64,000 bases of DNA from Melioribacteraceae bacterium. Its GTDB lineage: Bacteria > Bacteroidota > Ignavibacteria > Ignavibacteriales > Melioribacteraceae. Below the pieces are notes generated by a model. The model ran no database searches and was not told the DNA's origin. It saw only the letters and a program-made list of their open reading frames with translations. Numbering within the stretch: the stretch's first letter is position 1; the number at the start of each line of letters is the position of its first letter. The translations under genes were made by a program, and so were the position numbers. Below are positions 29,121 through 37,443 of this stretch, one piece after another. The DNA is taken from positions 1-64,000 of the forward strand of contig JAIOZI010000012.1 in NCBI GenBank assembly GCA_021740785.1, written 5' to 3'.

Positions 29121-29843
29121 ATGGAAAAAATCAATAAGATGCTAAGGGATGCATACCGGTTATTTTATGAAAAGCATTTCAATGAATCTCTGGAGAGATT
29201 AAAAAAACTCGAGATTTTATTCGAAGATTCGCAAAAGGATCACAAGAAAAAAGATTATATGCTGTCTAGCCTTTATAATTTTATGGGATTTAATTACCTG
29301 GCTTTGGATAAACTAAAGGATAGTAAAACCGTGTTTGAAAAAGCGCTTAATCTTTATCCTGCTTCATCTCAAGCTTGCGCCGGCTTGGGTGAAATTCTTT
29401 TTTTAGTAAATATGGATCGTGAATCAAAAACTATGTATGAATGGGCTTTGTACAATAATCCTAAAAACAAATTCGCACTTTCGGGGTTGGCTAAAGTAAA
29501 TCTTCAACTTGAATATCCGTTGGAGCATAATTCCCTAACACAAAAACCGAATGAAATTGAAGAGAAACGCTTGGATGAATTATTTAAAAAAGCATTTTCT
29601 TTTTTACAGGAAAAGGAATTCCGGCAGGCATTGGAAGTAATTGAAATGGTTCAATCTGATACGGAGAAAACATTACGAGATTTTGAATTGCTGCTCTCGG
29701 AATTACTGGGAATGAAGGGATTTGCATTGCTAGGTCTTAATGATATGGAAAATGCTAAGCATTCTTTTGAAATTGCTCTAAGTCTAAATCCCGAATCTGC
29801 ATTGGCAGAAAGTCTTTTAGAACATAAATTTTCCGATGTATAG
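29121..29843 (+). CDS. TPR protein related to the tail of the upstream glycosyltransferase
   Basis: This 240-residue soluble protein is built of TPR units (about 35-110 and 155-235). Residues 75-130, including ACAGLGEILFLV and SKTMYEWAL, match the C-terminal TPR block of the preceding gene (ACAGLGENLYML, SKTMLEWAI) almost position for position, so it looks like a detached copy of that block. It starts 33 bases after the glycosyltransferase stop, with AGGAGT before the ATG. A role as a scaffold or adaptor for the glycosyltransferases is possible; no catalytic motif is present. Confidence 0.75.
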   Translation: MEKINKMLRDAYRLFYEKHFNESLERLKKLEILFEDSQKDHKKKDYMLSSLYNFMGFNYLALDKLKDSKTVFEKALNLYPASSQACAGLGEILFLVNMDRESKTMYEWALYNNPKNKFALSGLAKVNLQLEYPLEHNSLTQKPNEIEEKRLDELFKKAFSFLQEKEFRQALEVIEMVQSDTEKTLRDFELLLSELLGMKGFALLGLNDMENAKHSFEIALSLNPESALAESLLEHKFSDV

Positions 29844-29873
29844 TTAATTTTTAATTTAAAAAATGGAGTAATA

Positions 29874-31409
29874 GTGCCGCGATTATCATTAAGTATGATT
29901 GTAAAAAATGAAAGCAATAACTTGGAAAAATGTCTCTCTTCTGTAAAGGATCTCGCAGATGAGATTGTTATTGTTGATACAGGATCTACAGATAACACCA
30001 AAGACATTGCAAGTAAATTTACAAGCAGGATTTATACGTATGAATGGGATAATGATTTCTCGGCAGCGCGGAATTTCGCACTTGGAAAATGCACCGGCAA
30101 CTGGGTACTCTATCTTGATGCTGATGAATACATTGATTCTAATTCTGTAGAGATGTTAAAATCTATTATCAATAAGCAGGAAAAGCTGGGAGTGAAATGC
30201 TTAATTGAGAATAAGGATGACTTCAATAACAAACCGATGCTCCAAAAATACACAAGGTTATTTACTAGAAGCGATGCAGTCAAATTCAGCGGAAAGGTAC
30301 ATGAGCAAATAGATGATTCGCTAATTAAGAACGGATATAGATTTGTTGATACGAATATCAAAATCATTCACACTGGTTATAACCAAAACAAAGATATATT
30401 GATTGAGAAAGCCCGGCGGAATTTAGATTTATTGTTAAGTGATTATGAAAATAACGGCTCATCTTATTATGATTTTCAAATCGGCAATACTTATAAATTG
30501 CTTGAAGAAAATGATAAAGCCGCAGTATATTATCACCGGGCGTTTACTTCCGAAGACCTGAATAAAGAATACAGGGCACTCTCCAGTTTGCATATAGTTT
30601 CGTCATTACTTGATAATCTTCAAATTTCTGAAGCATTGGAGATTATTAAAAAAGGGATTGCATTGGATTCTACACAGCCTGTTTTATATTTGGCTGCAGC
30701 TGATGTGTTTTTCAGATCAGGCAATGTTCAGCAGGCTATCGAGTATTCTTTAACATCAATAAAAAAGAATAAATTGTTAAAACAATCCGAAACGATAAAT
30801 GGAGAATTAAAGATTTTAGCTGATGAACTTCAACTCATCACGTTTGGGATGTATATTTGTCTCGAATCAAACTTGGATTATAATCTTCAGTTGTTAAAAA
30901 AAGAATTGCGTATTGTAAAAAATTATTCCTTCGATAGTATCCAAATTGATTCTATTGAATTAATTGAAAAACTACTTGAGGGTAAAGCTGACATTGATGC
31001 AATTGAAAAAGAAGGGAAAAGCCTATTAAAAGAAAACTACTTGAATTTCCTAACATCGGTTTCGAAGAAAATTGAAAATCCTGACGATAGGAAAACGTAT
31101 TTAAAATTATTAAACAATCATTTTCCTGATGATGTAAAAATATTAATTAGACTTGGAAATTTATTTGAAGCCGAAGGGGATGTGACGGAAGCTATTGAGA
31201 AATATGAGGCGGGTTTACAAAAAGACAATATCGATCCGGCTTTAATTTTTTATTTGCTTTCTGCATACATAAAAATGAATGAGTTTGAAAAAATTCCGGA
31301 GTTAATAGAAAAGGCAGAACAGGATTTCGGGTTGGTTCCTGAAGTAATGAATAAACTAAATGCAGTAAAACAGAAACTGTCCGGGTTCTATGAATCAATG
31401 GTAAATTAG
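29874..31409 (+). CDS. GT2 glycosyltransferase with C-terminal TPR repeats
   Basis: This 511-residue protein has a GT2 domain at about 1-220: SLSMIVKNESNNLEKCL, IVDTGSTDNT near 35, WDNDFSAARNFAL, and LYLDADEYID near 82, the nucleotide-sugar-binding DxD-type motif. This arrangement is the one found in transferases that glycosylate peptides or start glycan chains. The remaining residues are helical TPR-like repeats, e.g. AEGDVTEAIEKYEAGLQKD near 440. The GTG start at 29874 has GGAG 7 bases upstream. It is the last gene before the flagellins, about 140 bases upstream of flagellin 1, so flagellin is a plausible acceptor. Confidence 0.85.
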   Translation: MPRLSLSMIVKNESNNLEKCLSSVKDLADEIVIVDTGSTDNTKDIASKFTSRIYTYEWDNDFSAARNFALGKCTGNWVLYLDADEYIDSNSVEMLKSIINKQEKLGVKCLIENKDDFNNKPMLQKYTRLFTRSDAVKFSGKVHEQIDDSLIKNGYRFVDTNIKIIHTGYNQNKDILIEKARRNLDLLLSDYENNGSSYYDFQIGNTYKLLEENDKAAVYYHRAFTSEDLNKEYRALSSLHIVSSLLDNLQISEALEIIKKGIALDSTQPVLYLAAADVFFRSGNVQQAIEYSLTSIKKNKLLKQSETINGELKILADELQLITFGMYICLESNLDYNLQLLKKELRIVKNYSFDSIQIDSIELIEKLLEGKADIDAIEKEGKSLLKENYLNFLTSVSKKIENPDDRKTYLKLLNNHFPDDVKILIRLGNLFEAEGDVTEAIEKYEAGLQKDNIDPALIFYLLSAYIKMNEFEKIPELIEKAEQDFGLVPEVMNKLNAVKQKLSGFYESMVN

Positions 31410-31448
31410 TCGCAAAAAAACAATTAAATATTTTTTTTAGATTTTCGC

Positions 31449-31475
31449 TAAACTTCAGAAAAGTACCTCCGATAA
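31449..31475 (+). promoter_or_regulatory. Sigma-28-type promoter of flagellin 1
   Basis: TAAA at 31449-31452, 15 bases, TCCGATAA at 31468-31475, then T. It lies about 75 bases before the flagellin ATG, the expected place for a class III flagellar promoter. Confidence 0.85.
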
Positions 31476-31551
31476 TGTAGTTGAGAACAAACTCAAAACA
31501 AACAGGCAAGGATGCCTGATAAACAATCAACAAATACACGGAGGTAACACA

Positions 31552-32445
31552 ATGTCATTTCGTATCAACACAAACATCGGAGCATTACAAGCATACAATG
31601 CTCTAGCCAAGGTAAACAAAGAAACCTCAACGGCACAACTAAGATTAGCAACACAAAAAAGAATAAACAGCGTTGCTGATGATACTTCAGGTTTTGCAGT
31701 TGGAAAATCTTTGGATCAAAAGGTGAAATTGATGCAGGCTGCACAAAATAACGTCGGATCGGCTAAAGATATGCTGGCAACTGCAGAGTCTCAGCTTATC
31801 AGTGTAAAAGATCTTATTACTGATATCCGAACAAAGATCGCAGATGCTAGCAACCCTGCTGCTGATAAAGAAAGACTATCTGATGACGTTAAAGCTCTTG
31901 CCGAAGAAATTGGAAACATCTTCTCAGGTACTAAATTTAATGATACAAGTTTGTTAGTATCTGCTGCAACAGGCGGCGCACAATCAAACTTCACATTCCA
32001 GACGGGTGTAACATCAAGCGATACTCTTTCAGTTAATTATGCTAGCGGCTTGGTAGGCGCTACTGACCTCGCTATTGGAGATGTCAGCGTATCTGCATCG
32101 GTTAGCGCTGCAGTATCAGATGCAATCAGTGAGATAGATGGTTGGACGTCTGCTTCTGTAACCGCATCTGATTTCACAACACTCGAAACAAATTTGGATA
32201 CTTTTGAAGATGCTGTTGATGATTCACTTTCCAAAATCGGTAACTTATCTCAAAGGTTGGATGTGAAAGATGAGTTCCTAACATCCGCTATTTCAAATTC
32301 TCAAGCATCGGTTTCAAGGCTGTTTGATGCAGATATGGCAATGGAGCAATTAAATGCAACGAAGGGACAGATTTCCGGTCAAGTTGCAACATCTATGCTT
32401 GCACAGATGAACATGGCTCCACAAAACATTCTAAGCCTTTTCTAA
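31552..32445 (+). CDS. fliC: Flagellin 1
   Basis: This 297-residue flagellin forms the filament. The N-terminal D0/D1 helices start FRINTNIGALQAYNAL and include LRLATQKRINSVADDTSGFA. The C-terminal helices include DMAMEQLNATKGQISGQVA and end in MAPQNILSLF. The middle (about 145-220) is short and rich in S, T and A, so the variable outer domains are small. It has a strong ribosome site (GGAGG, 7 bases before the ATG), its own sigma-28-type promoter and a terminator. It is nearly identical in its helices to the next flagellin. Confidence 0.97.
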   Translation: MSFRINTNIGALQAYNALAKVNKETSTAQLRLATQKRINSVADDTSGFAVGKSLDQKVKLMQAAQNNVGSAKDMLATAESQLISVKDLITDIRTKIADASNPAADKERLSDDVKALAEEIGNIFSGTKFNDTSLLVSAATGGAQSNFTFQTGVTSSDTLSVNYASGLVGATDLAIGDVSVSASVSAAVSDAISEIDGWTSASVTASDFTTLETNLDTFEDAVDDSLSKIGNLSQRLDVKDEFLTSAISNSQASVSRLFDADMAMEQLNATKGQISGQVATSMLAQMNMAPQNILSLF

Positions 32446-32468
32446 AAGTAGTGCCTTTCTTTCTGGTT

Positions 32469-32499
32469 AAAGACCCGTCATTTGGCGGGTCTTTTTTTT
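32469..32499 (+). terminator. Rho-independent terminator after flagellin 1
   Basis: A perfect 9-base stem (AAAGACCCG at 32469-32477 and its complement at 32486-32494) with an 8-base loop, continuing into a run of eight T (32492-32499). Confidence 0.9.
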
Positions 32500-32530
32500 A
32501 GTTCAGAAAAATCTCATAACAAAAAACTAA

Positions 32531-32754
32531 ACCCAGATTTTCCATTGGAAAATCTGCCCTTCGGGCCGACAATTTGTAAGTTGAGAAATATCAAATACTT
32601 AGGCATGTAGAAATTTTGGAATTCGTTATTTGAGTAGAATATTTTTCTTACAAATTGTCGGGGTTAATCCCGCAACATAAACTGTTTGAATAAAACATTT
32701 TATGAGCGGCCAACGGCAAAAAAATTATTTCCAATGATTTTTTTGGGCTAAACT
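32531..32754. repeat. Dispersed structured repeat, copy 2
   Basis: This is the second copy of the element at 7503-7725, in the same orientation and about 90% identical. The CAGATTTTCC palindrome is at 32534-32556. The distant inverted pair is longer here, 15 perfect bases (CCGACAATTTGTAAG at 32566-32580 with its complement at 32647-32661). The GGGATTAATCCC palindrome of copy 1 is GGGGTTAATCCC here. It lies between the flagellin 1 terminator and the flagellin 2 promoter, whose TAAA falls at the repeat's end. Confidence 0.8.
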
Positions 32755-32775
32755 TTCAAGAAGCCGTTTCGATAA
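32749..32775 (+). promoter_or_regulatory. Sigma-28-type promoter of flagellin 2
   Basis: TAAA at 32749-32752, 15 bases, TTCGATAA at 32768-32775, then T. It lies about 40 bases before the flagellin 2 ATG. Confidence 0.82.
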
Positions 32776-32813
32776 TGAAGTTAGAAATTAACCGCTAAGA
32801 AAGGAGAAGCATT

Positions 32814-33716
32814 ATGTCTTCAACATTTCGAATCAACACTAACCTTGGGGCATTGCAGGCTTACAATGCTTTAGCAAAGGTTAACAAGGAAACTGCGACG
32901 GCGCAGTTAAGGTTGGCAACGCAAAAAAGAATAAACAGTGTTGCCGATGACACATCTGGTTTTGCTGTTGGAAAATCACTCGACCAGAAAGTAAAATTAA
33001 TGCAGGCTGCACAGAACAATGTCGGTTCAGCAAAAGATATGCTGGCAACGGCGGAATCACAACTTGTAAGTGTAAAAGATCTTATTACTGAAATAAGAGC
33101 TAAAATTGCAGATGCAAGTAATCCTGCTGCCGATAAAGAAAGATTGTCTGATGACGTTAAGGCTCTTGCTGAAGAAATCGGCAATATCTTCTCAGGAACA
33201 AAATTTAATGATACCAGTTTGCTGGTTTCAGCAGCAACCGGTGGCGCTCAATCAGATTTTACATTCCAAACCGGAGTTTCTTCTAGTGATACACTTAAAG
33301 TAGATTATGCAAGCGGTTTGGTTGGAAGTACCGATTTGGCTATCGGAGATGTTAGTGAAACAGCCTCTGTCAGCGCTGCTGTATCTGCTGCACTTAGTGA
33401 AATAGATGGCTGGACGTCTGCTTCTGTAACTGCTTCTGATTTCACAACGCTCGAAACAAACTTGGATACTTTTGAGGGTGCAGTTGATACCTCTTTATCA
33501 AGTATCGGTAATTCGCTTCAGAGATTGGATGTTAAGGATGAATTCCTAACTGCTGCTATCTCAAATTCACAAGCTTCTGTTTCTAGACTGTTTGATGCTG
33601 ATATGGCAATGGAACAACTGAATGCAACAAGGGGACAAATATCCGGACAAGTTGCAACTTCAATGCTTGCACAGTTGAACATGTCGCCGCAGAATATTCT
33701 CAGTCTATTCGGTTAA
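32814..33716 (+). CDS. Flagellin 2
   Basis: This 300-residue flagellin differs from flagellin 1 at few positions; the N-terminal 140 residues and the C-terminal helices are almost identical, and changes cluster in the S/T-rich centre (e.g. SETASVSAAVSAALSEIDG). AAAGGAGAA lies just before the ATG. With its own promoter and terminator it is a separate transcript. It is probably a tandem duplication of flagellin 1; which is the major subunit cannot be told from sequence. Confidence 0.96.
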   Translation: MSSTFRINTNLGALQAYNALAKVNKETATAQLRLATQKRINSVADDTSGFAVGKSLDQKVKLMQAAQNNVGSAKDMLATAESQLVSVKDLITEIRAKIADASNPAADKERLSDDVKALAEEIGNIFSGTKFNDTSLLVSAATGGAQSDFTFQTGVSSSDTLKVDYASGLVGSTDLAIGDVSETASVSAAVSAALSEIDGWTSASVTASDFTTLETNLDTFEGAVDTSLSSIGNSLQRLDVKDEFLTAAISNSQASVSRLFDADMAMEQLNATRGQISGQVATSMLAQLNMSPQNILSLFG

Positions 33717-33724
33717 TAATAAAT

Positions 33725-33757
33725 AAAGCTCCGGTTCATTTGAGCCGGAGCTTTGCT
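33725..33757 (+). terminator. Terminator after flagellin 2
   Basis: A perfect 10-base stem (AAAGCTCCGG at 33725-33734 and its complement at 33745-33754) with a 10-base loop. The T-run is short (TTTGCTTTC), so some read-through into fliS and fliD is possible, and no separate promoter for fliS is evident. Confidence 0.8.
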
Positions 33758-33789
33758 TTCACATTATATCAAAATGGAGTTGATAAAAA

Positions 33790-34131
33790 ATGAATAATGC
33801 TGCATTATCATATGGTTATCAAAATCTTTCGAAGCGATATCAGGTAAATGAAATTTTAGAAGCATCTCCTGAAAAGCTGCTCCTTAAAGTTTATGACTTT
33901 GCTATTGTAAACAGTAAGAATGAAAATTTGGCTAAAACAAATAAGGCTCTTCAAGTGCTTATTGATGCATTAAGATTTGACACTGATGAATTGAGAGAAG
34001 TTTCTACAGGATTATTAAGACTATACAAGTTCTGCCAAGACCAAATGAGAGAAGGTAATTACGAAATTGTTTCAAAAGTTCTTCAGGATCTCAAAAGTTC
34101 ATGGCTGGAAGCATTTTCACAAAAACAATAA
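33790..34131 (+). CDS. fliS: Flagellar export chaperone FliS
   Basis: This 113-residue helical protein of the usual FliS length binds the flagellin C-terminus in the cytoplasm and delivers it for export. Typical features are the N-terminal YQNLSKRYQVNEILEASPEKLLLKVYDFAI and a C-terminal helix ending LKSSWLEAF. The gene lies between flagellin 2 and fliD, as in many bacteria. TGGAGT precedes the ATG by 10 bases. Confidence 0.9.
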   Translation: MNNAALSYGYQNLSKRYQVNEILEASPEKLLLKVYDFAIVNSKNENLAKTNKALQVLIDALRFDTDELREVSTGLLRLYKFCQDQMREGNYEIVSKVLQDLKSSWLEAFSQKQ

Positions 34132-34145
34132 ATTGATGAGTAAAC

Positions 34146-36005
34146 ATGGACGTTTTATCAACCTCAGGTATTAACTCCTTAATCACTTCTTATAGGAGTG
34201 CGGAATTTAAGAAGCGAATCTATCCGCTGCGGACCAGGGTGGATAAGTATGACAATTTATCATCTGCTTATAGTAATCTTTCCGCTAAATTATCTGATTT
34301 GAAAAATGTTCTTGATGATTTGAAATTAACCGGGTCAGATTCAAAATTTTCTCAGAAAACTTCAACTTCTTCAAATGATTCTTTTATTACTTCCACTGCA
34401 ACTAGTTCAGCATCGACCGGTACCAACTCCGTACGAGTCAACTCGTTGGCTCATTCGGATCTGGTTTTTTCAACTACTTTAGGATCTGATCTGGCAAATG
34501 GAATAACCGAAGGAGTTCATTCTTTCAGAGTAAGAAGCGGTGTTTACGAAACTAATATCGAAGTAACTGCTGGAACGGGTGAAACGAATGCCACCTTGAT
34601 GGAAAAAATTAATGATGCGGTGTACGGCAGGACCAAAGCAAAGGTATTATCAGCAGAGAAAACTGCAGCCGGTGCATTTACAATGGATGCAACCAATAAT
34701 ACATTCGATATTACAGTTAATGATACAACAACCACCGTTACAATTGATTCGAGTGAATGGGCCGGGATAACCGATTATAATTCACTCATGGATGTGCTGG
34801 TATCAAACATTAATGATCAAGTTGATGGAGTAATAACCGAAAAGGTCTCAGACAATACTGCCGGAACCGTAAGGTTATCCATCAAGAGCAGCAATTCTTC
34901 AGATTTAATAACACTTAACAGTACGGGATTAGATGGTTCCGGGAACAAGATCTCCGCCGGTAATTTATTGATGGATGATCTGGGTATTACTGCATATAAT
35001 GAAAAAGCTGCAACTGCTGTTCTTAATACATCTGTTTTCGCGCCAACAAGCGGTGAATCAAAAATATCATTTACTGCGGTGAATTCAGGTTATGAAAATC
35101 GCCTAATTTTTGAATCAAGTGAACTCTTGAATAATTTAGGGCTAACTTCCGATGTTCTGTCTAACCGTTATAAAAATAGCGATGATGGAACTTCTGTTAA
35201 TAATGATAAAGCTGGATTTGCATACGGTACAAAGTGGCTCGATGTATCTTTAATAGAACAAGGAACAGCAGAAAGTACTACTAATAATAACCTTGATGCC
35301 GAAATTGAATTCAACGGAATTAGTATTAGAAGAGATTCAAATACGATTAGTGATTTAGTGACCGGTGTGACTTTTACACTTAATAATGTTATGGAAGCAG
35401 CAGATGAAGATGTTAATATTACAATCGCAAATGATGTTGACGCAATTAAAAGTGATCTGGAAGAATTTATTTCAAAATTTAACTCTGCTTATTTTTACAT
35501 AAAAGATAATATGGGAATTAGTAATGATGTTCGATTGCCGTTTACATCAAATTCCTATGCTACCTCGTTATTAAATACTTTTAACTCATTCGCCTATGGT
35601 GAAGTTGCGGGAATTACTAATCAGGACATTAATTCATTATTGGAAATCGGGATTTCATTCGATATTAATTCCGGACTGTCAATTTCATCTTCGAGTACCC
35701 TTGAAGATAAACTGGCGGGGAATCTAACCGATGTTGAAGAATTATTTAATTCAACATCGGGAATTGCATCTTCTTTATATGATGCGCTTGATCCATATTT
35801 AGGAACGGACGGGTACCTCGCAACATCTACGGAATCACTTGCTAATAATTCAAAATATCTTGACGACAGAATTACATCAATGGAAACACGTATTGATAAA
35901 AGTGCATCAGTGCTTAGGAAAAGATATGAGGGATTACAGCAGCAATTAATTTCTTTGATGAATATGCAGAATATGTTTAGTCAATTTACCGGAGGCATGT
36001 TTTAG
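34146..36005 (+). CDS. fliD: Flagellar filament cap FliD (hook-associated protein 2)
   Basis: This 619-residue cap protein promotes flagellin polymerisation at the filament tip. The N-terminal FliD_N region has GINSLITSYRSAEFKKRIYPL, and the C-terminal region ends in a coiled coil, RITSMETRIDKSASVLRKRYEGLQQQLISLM, followed by MFSQFTGGMF. The central domains are S/T/N-rich. The gene is 14 bases after fliS and 3 bases before a small helical protein, so it is part of a fliS-fliD operon. FlgK and FlgL, the usual junction proteins, are not in the window. Confidence 0.93.
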   Translation: MDVLSTSGINSLITSYRSAEFKKRIYPLRTRVDKYDNLSSAYSNLSAKLSDLKNVLDDLKLTGSDSKFSQKTSTSSNDSFITSTATSSASTGTNSVRVNSLAHSDLVFSTTLGSDLANGITEGVHSFRVRSGVYETNIEVTAGTGETNATLMEKINDAVYGRTKAKVLSAEKTAAGAFTMDATNNTFDITVNDTTTTVTIDSSEWAGITDYNSLMDVLVSNINDQVDGVITEKVSDNTAGTVRLSIKSSNSSDLITLNSTGLDGSGNKISAGNLLMDDLGITAYNEKAATAVLNTSVFAPTSGESKISFTAVNSGYENRLIFESSELLNNLGLTSDVLSNRYKNSDDGTSVNNDKAGFAYGTKWLDVSLIEQGTAESTTNNNLDAEIEFNGISIRRDSNTISDLVTGVTFTLNNVMEAADEDVNITIANDVDAIKSDLEEFISKFNSAYFYIKDNMGISNDVRLPFTSNSYATSLLNTFNSFAYGEVAGITNQDINSLLEIGISFDINSGLSISSSSTLEDKLAGNLTDVEELFNSTSGIASSLYDALDPYLGTDGYLATSTESLANNSKYLDDRITSMETRIDKSASVLRKRYEGLQQQLISLMNMQNMFSQFTGGMF

Positions 36006-36008
36006 GCT

Positions 36009-36353
36009 ATGAAGCTTACTGAACGCTCACCAGGTGATATCAATCACCTCGAGGAAAAATTACTTAAACTTGCCAGCATCCTTAAGAAATTAGAAGACAG
36101 CAATTCGGAAAACATCGAATTTGGTGAAATATCAAACAACCTAAATGATATAAGAGATTTGAAAGAGAAACTTGTTCGGCAAAGCCCGGCGGCAGCATTT
36201 AAGAATATCAATAAAAACATTTCCGTTTATGTTAAACAAATCAATTGTATATTCGATAATATAATTGAAAGAAAAAAGAATGATTTACAAGAAGTTAAAA
36301 TTGAATTACGCAAAACGGAAAATCAAAAAAAGATAATTAATTATTATAGGTAA
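36009..36353 (+). CDS. Small helical protein after fliD, possible FliT/FlgN-type chaperone
   Basis: This 114-residue, highly charged protein is predicted to be almost all helix, with heptad-like spacing (LEEKLLKLASILKKLED; LNDIRDLKEKL). I cannot assign it by motif. Its size, helical nature and place 3 bases after fliD and 4 bases before the flgM-like gene fit a substrate chaperone of the FliT or FlgN type. That is inference from context. Confidence 0.55.
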   Translation: MKLTERSPGDINHLEEKLLKLASILKKLEDSNSENIEFGEISNNLNDIRDLKEKLVRQSPAAAFKNINKNISVYVKQINCIFDNIIERKKNDLQEVKIELRKTENQKKIINYYR

Positions 36354-36357
36354 ATAA

Positions 36358-36615
36358 ATGGATATTCAATCAATAAATAACGGTTTCAATATACCAAGTA
36401 GAACTCAAAAAAAACCCGTACTTAATTCCGGCGAAAGTGAAAAAAAAGCTATGGATAAACTTGATATTTCTGAACAAGCAAAAAACATGGGTAAGGTTGC
36501 TGCATCCGACAAAAAAGATTTGAGTGAAATAAAAGCAAAAGTAAATTCTAAGTTCTATGATTCAGATAAAGTAATCGAGAAAGTAGCGGAGAATATTTTA
36601 AACGAAATTATTTGA
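36358..36615 (+). CDS. flgM: Anti-sigma-28 factor, FlgM-like
   Basis: This 85-residue protein has the order of a FlgM: a disordered N-terminus rich in N, S and K, then KLDISEQAKNM, and a C-terminal helical part, LSEIKAKVNSKFYDSDKVIEKVAENILNEI, which resembles the sigma-28-binding segment of the family. FlgM holds sigma-28 inactive until it is exported through the completed hook. It is encoded right after the fliD operon, in a window full of sigma-28-type promoters. The family is short and variable, so the call rests on pattern plus context. Confidence 0.75.
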   Translation: MDIQSINNGFNIPSRTQKKPVLNSGESEKKAMDKLDISEQAKNMGKVAASDKKDLSEIKAKVNSKFYDSDKVIEKVAENILNEII

Positions 36616-36735
36616 AGTAAAATCCCCCGGTAAAAAGCCCTTCCCATAAATTGCGCTACTTGCTATTTGAATGTTCAATTTAATTTCTATAATATTGTGT
36701 AAACAATATGAGATAGTGAGATAGAACAAAAAACT

Positions 36736-37443
36736 TTGAATAACCTGATAAAAAATAATAAGCTGCAAATTCTTGGAAAACTTTCCGCTAGTTTTGCGCA
36801 CGATGCAAGAAATCCGCTATCGGCATTAAAACTAAATCTAAATTACCTCAAATTATATCCTGATATTGAACCTGACGAAATATCAGAAGGTGTAAACGCA
36901 TGCTTGGAGGCTGTAGAAAGAATAGAGGCTCTAATTGAAAACACTTTGGATTTTTCGCGAAGACCGGGCGATGATACAAAAATGCTTGACATAAACAAAA
37001 TAATTCTCGATGCTGCCGGTATAATGACAAGCTTCGCAAATCGAAATGGAATTAAAATCGTAACTGACCTTGATGAAATACCAGAGATTGATCTGCATAA
37101 AAATAAAATTTTGCAGGTACTGCTGAATTTAATCGGGAATGCCATTGAAGCGTGTTCAAGAGGGAGCGAGATTACCATCTCTACAAGATTTAAAGATCAA
37201 AACCAATGTGTTGAAGTAGCAATTAAAGATGAAGGTGTTGGTATCAAAGATTCAGATAAAGATAAAATATTTGATGATTTTTTTACCAATAAAGATCAAG
37301 GAACCGGTCTGGGTTTAAGTGTGTGCAAGATGATTCTCGGACAGCAGAATGCACAAATTTATTTTGAAAGTACATACGGGAAGGGCACAACGTTTTTTGT
37401 GATGTTTTATTTAAATGATAAGAGTGAGGGTAATGAGACCTAA
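36736..37443 (+). CDS. NtrB/FlgS-like sensor histidine kinase
   Basis: This minimal 235-residue cytoplasmic kinase has no sensor domain. The HisKA domain has LGKLSASFAHDARNPLSALK, with the phosphoacceptor His near residue 22, and the HATPase domain has NLIGNAIEACSRG, DEGVGIKDSD and GTGLGLSVCKMI. This is the kind of kinase that partners NtrC-type regulators such as FlgR in flagellar cascades. It overlaps the sigma-54 activator gene by about 11 bases, so the two are co-translated. The start is TTG at 36736; no ribosome site is obvious. Confidence 0.87.
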   Translation: MNNLIKNNKLQILGKLSASFAHDARNPLSALKLNLNYLKLYPDIEPDEISEGVNACLEAVERIEALIENTLDFSRRPGDDTKMLDINKIILDAAGIMTSFANRNGIKIVTDLDEIPEIDLHKNKILQVLLNLIGNAIEACSRGSEITISTRFKDQNQCVEVAIKDEGVGIKDSDKDKIFDDFFTNKDQGTGLGLSVCKMILGQQNAQIYFESTYGKGTTFFVMFYLNDKSEGNET

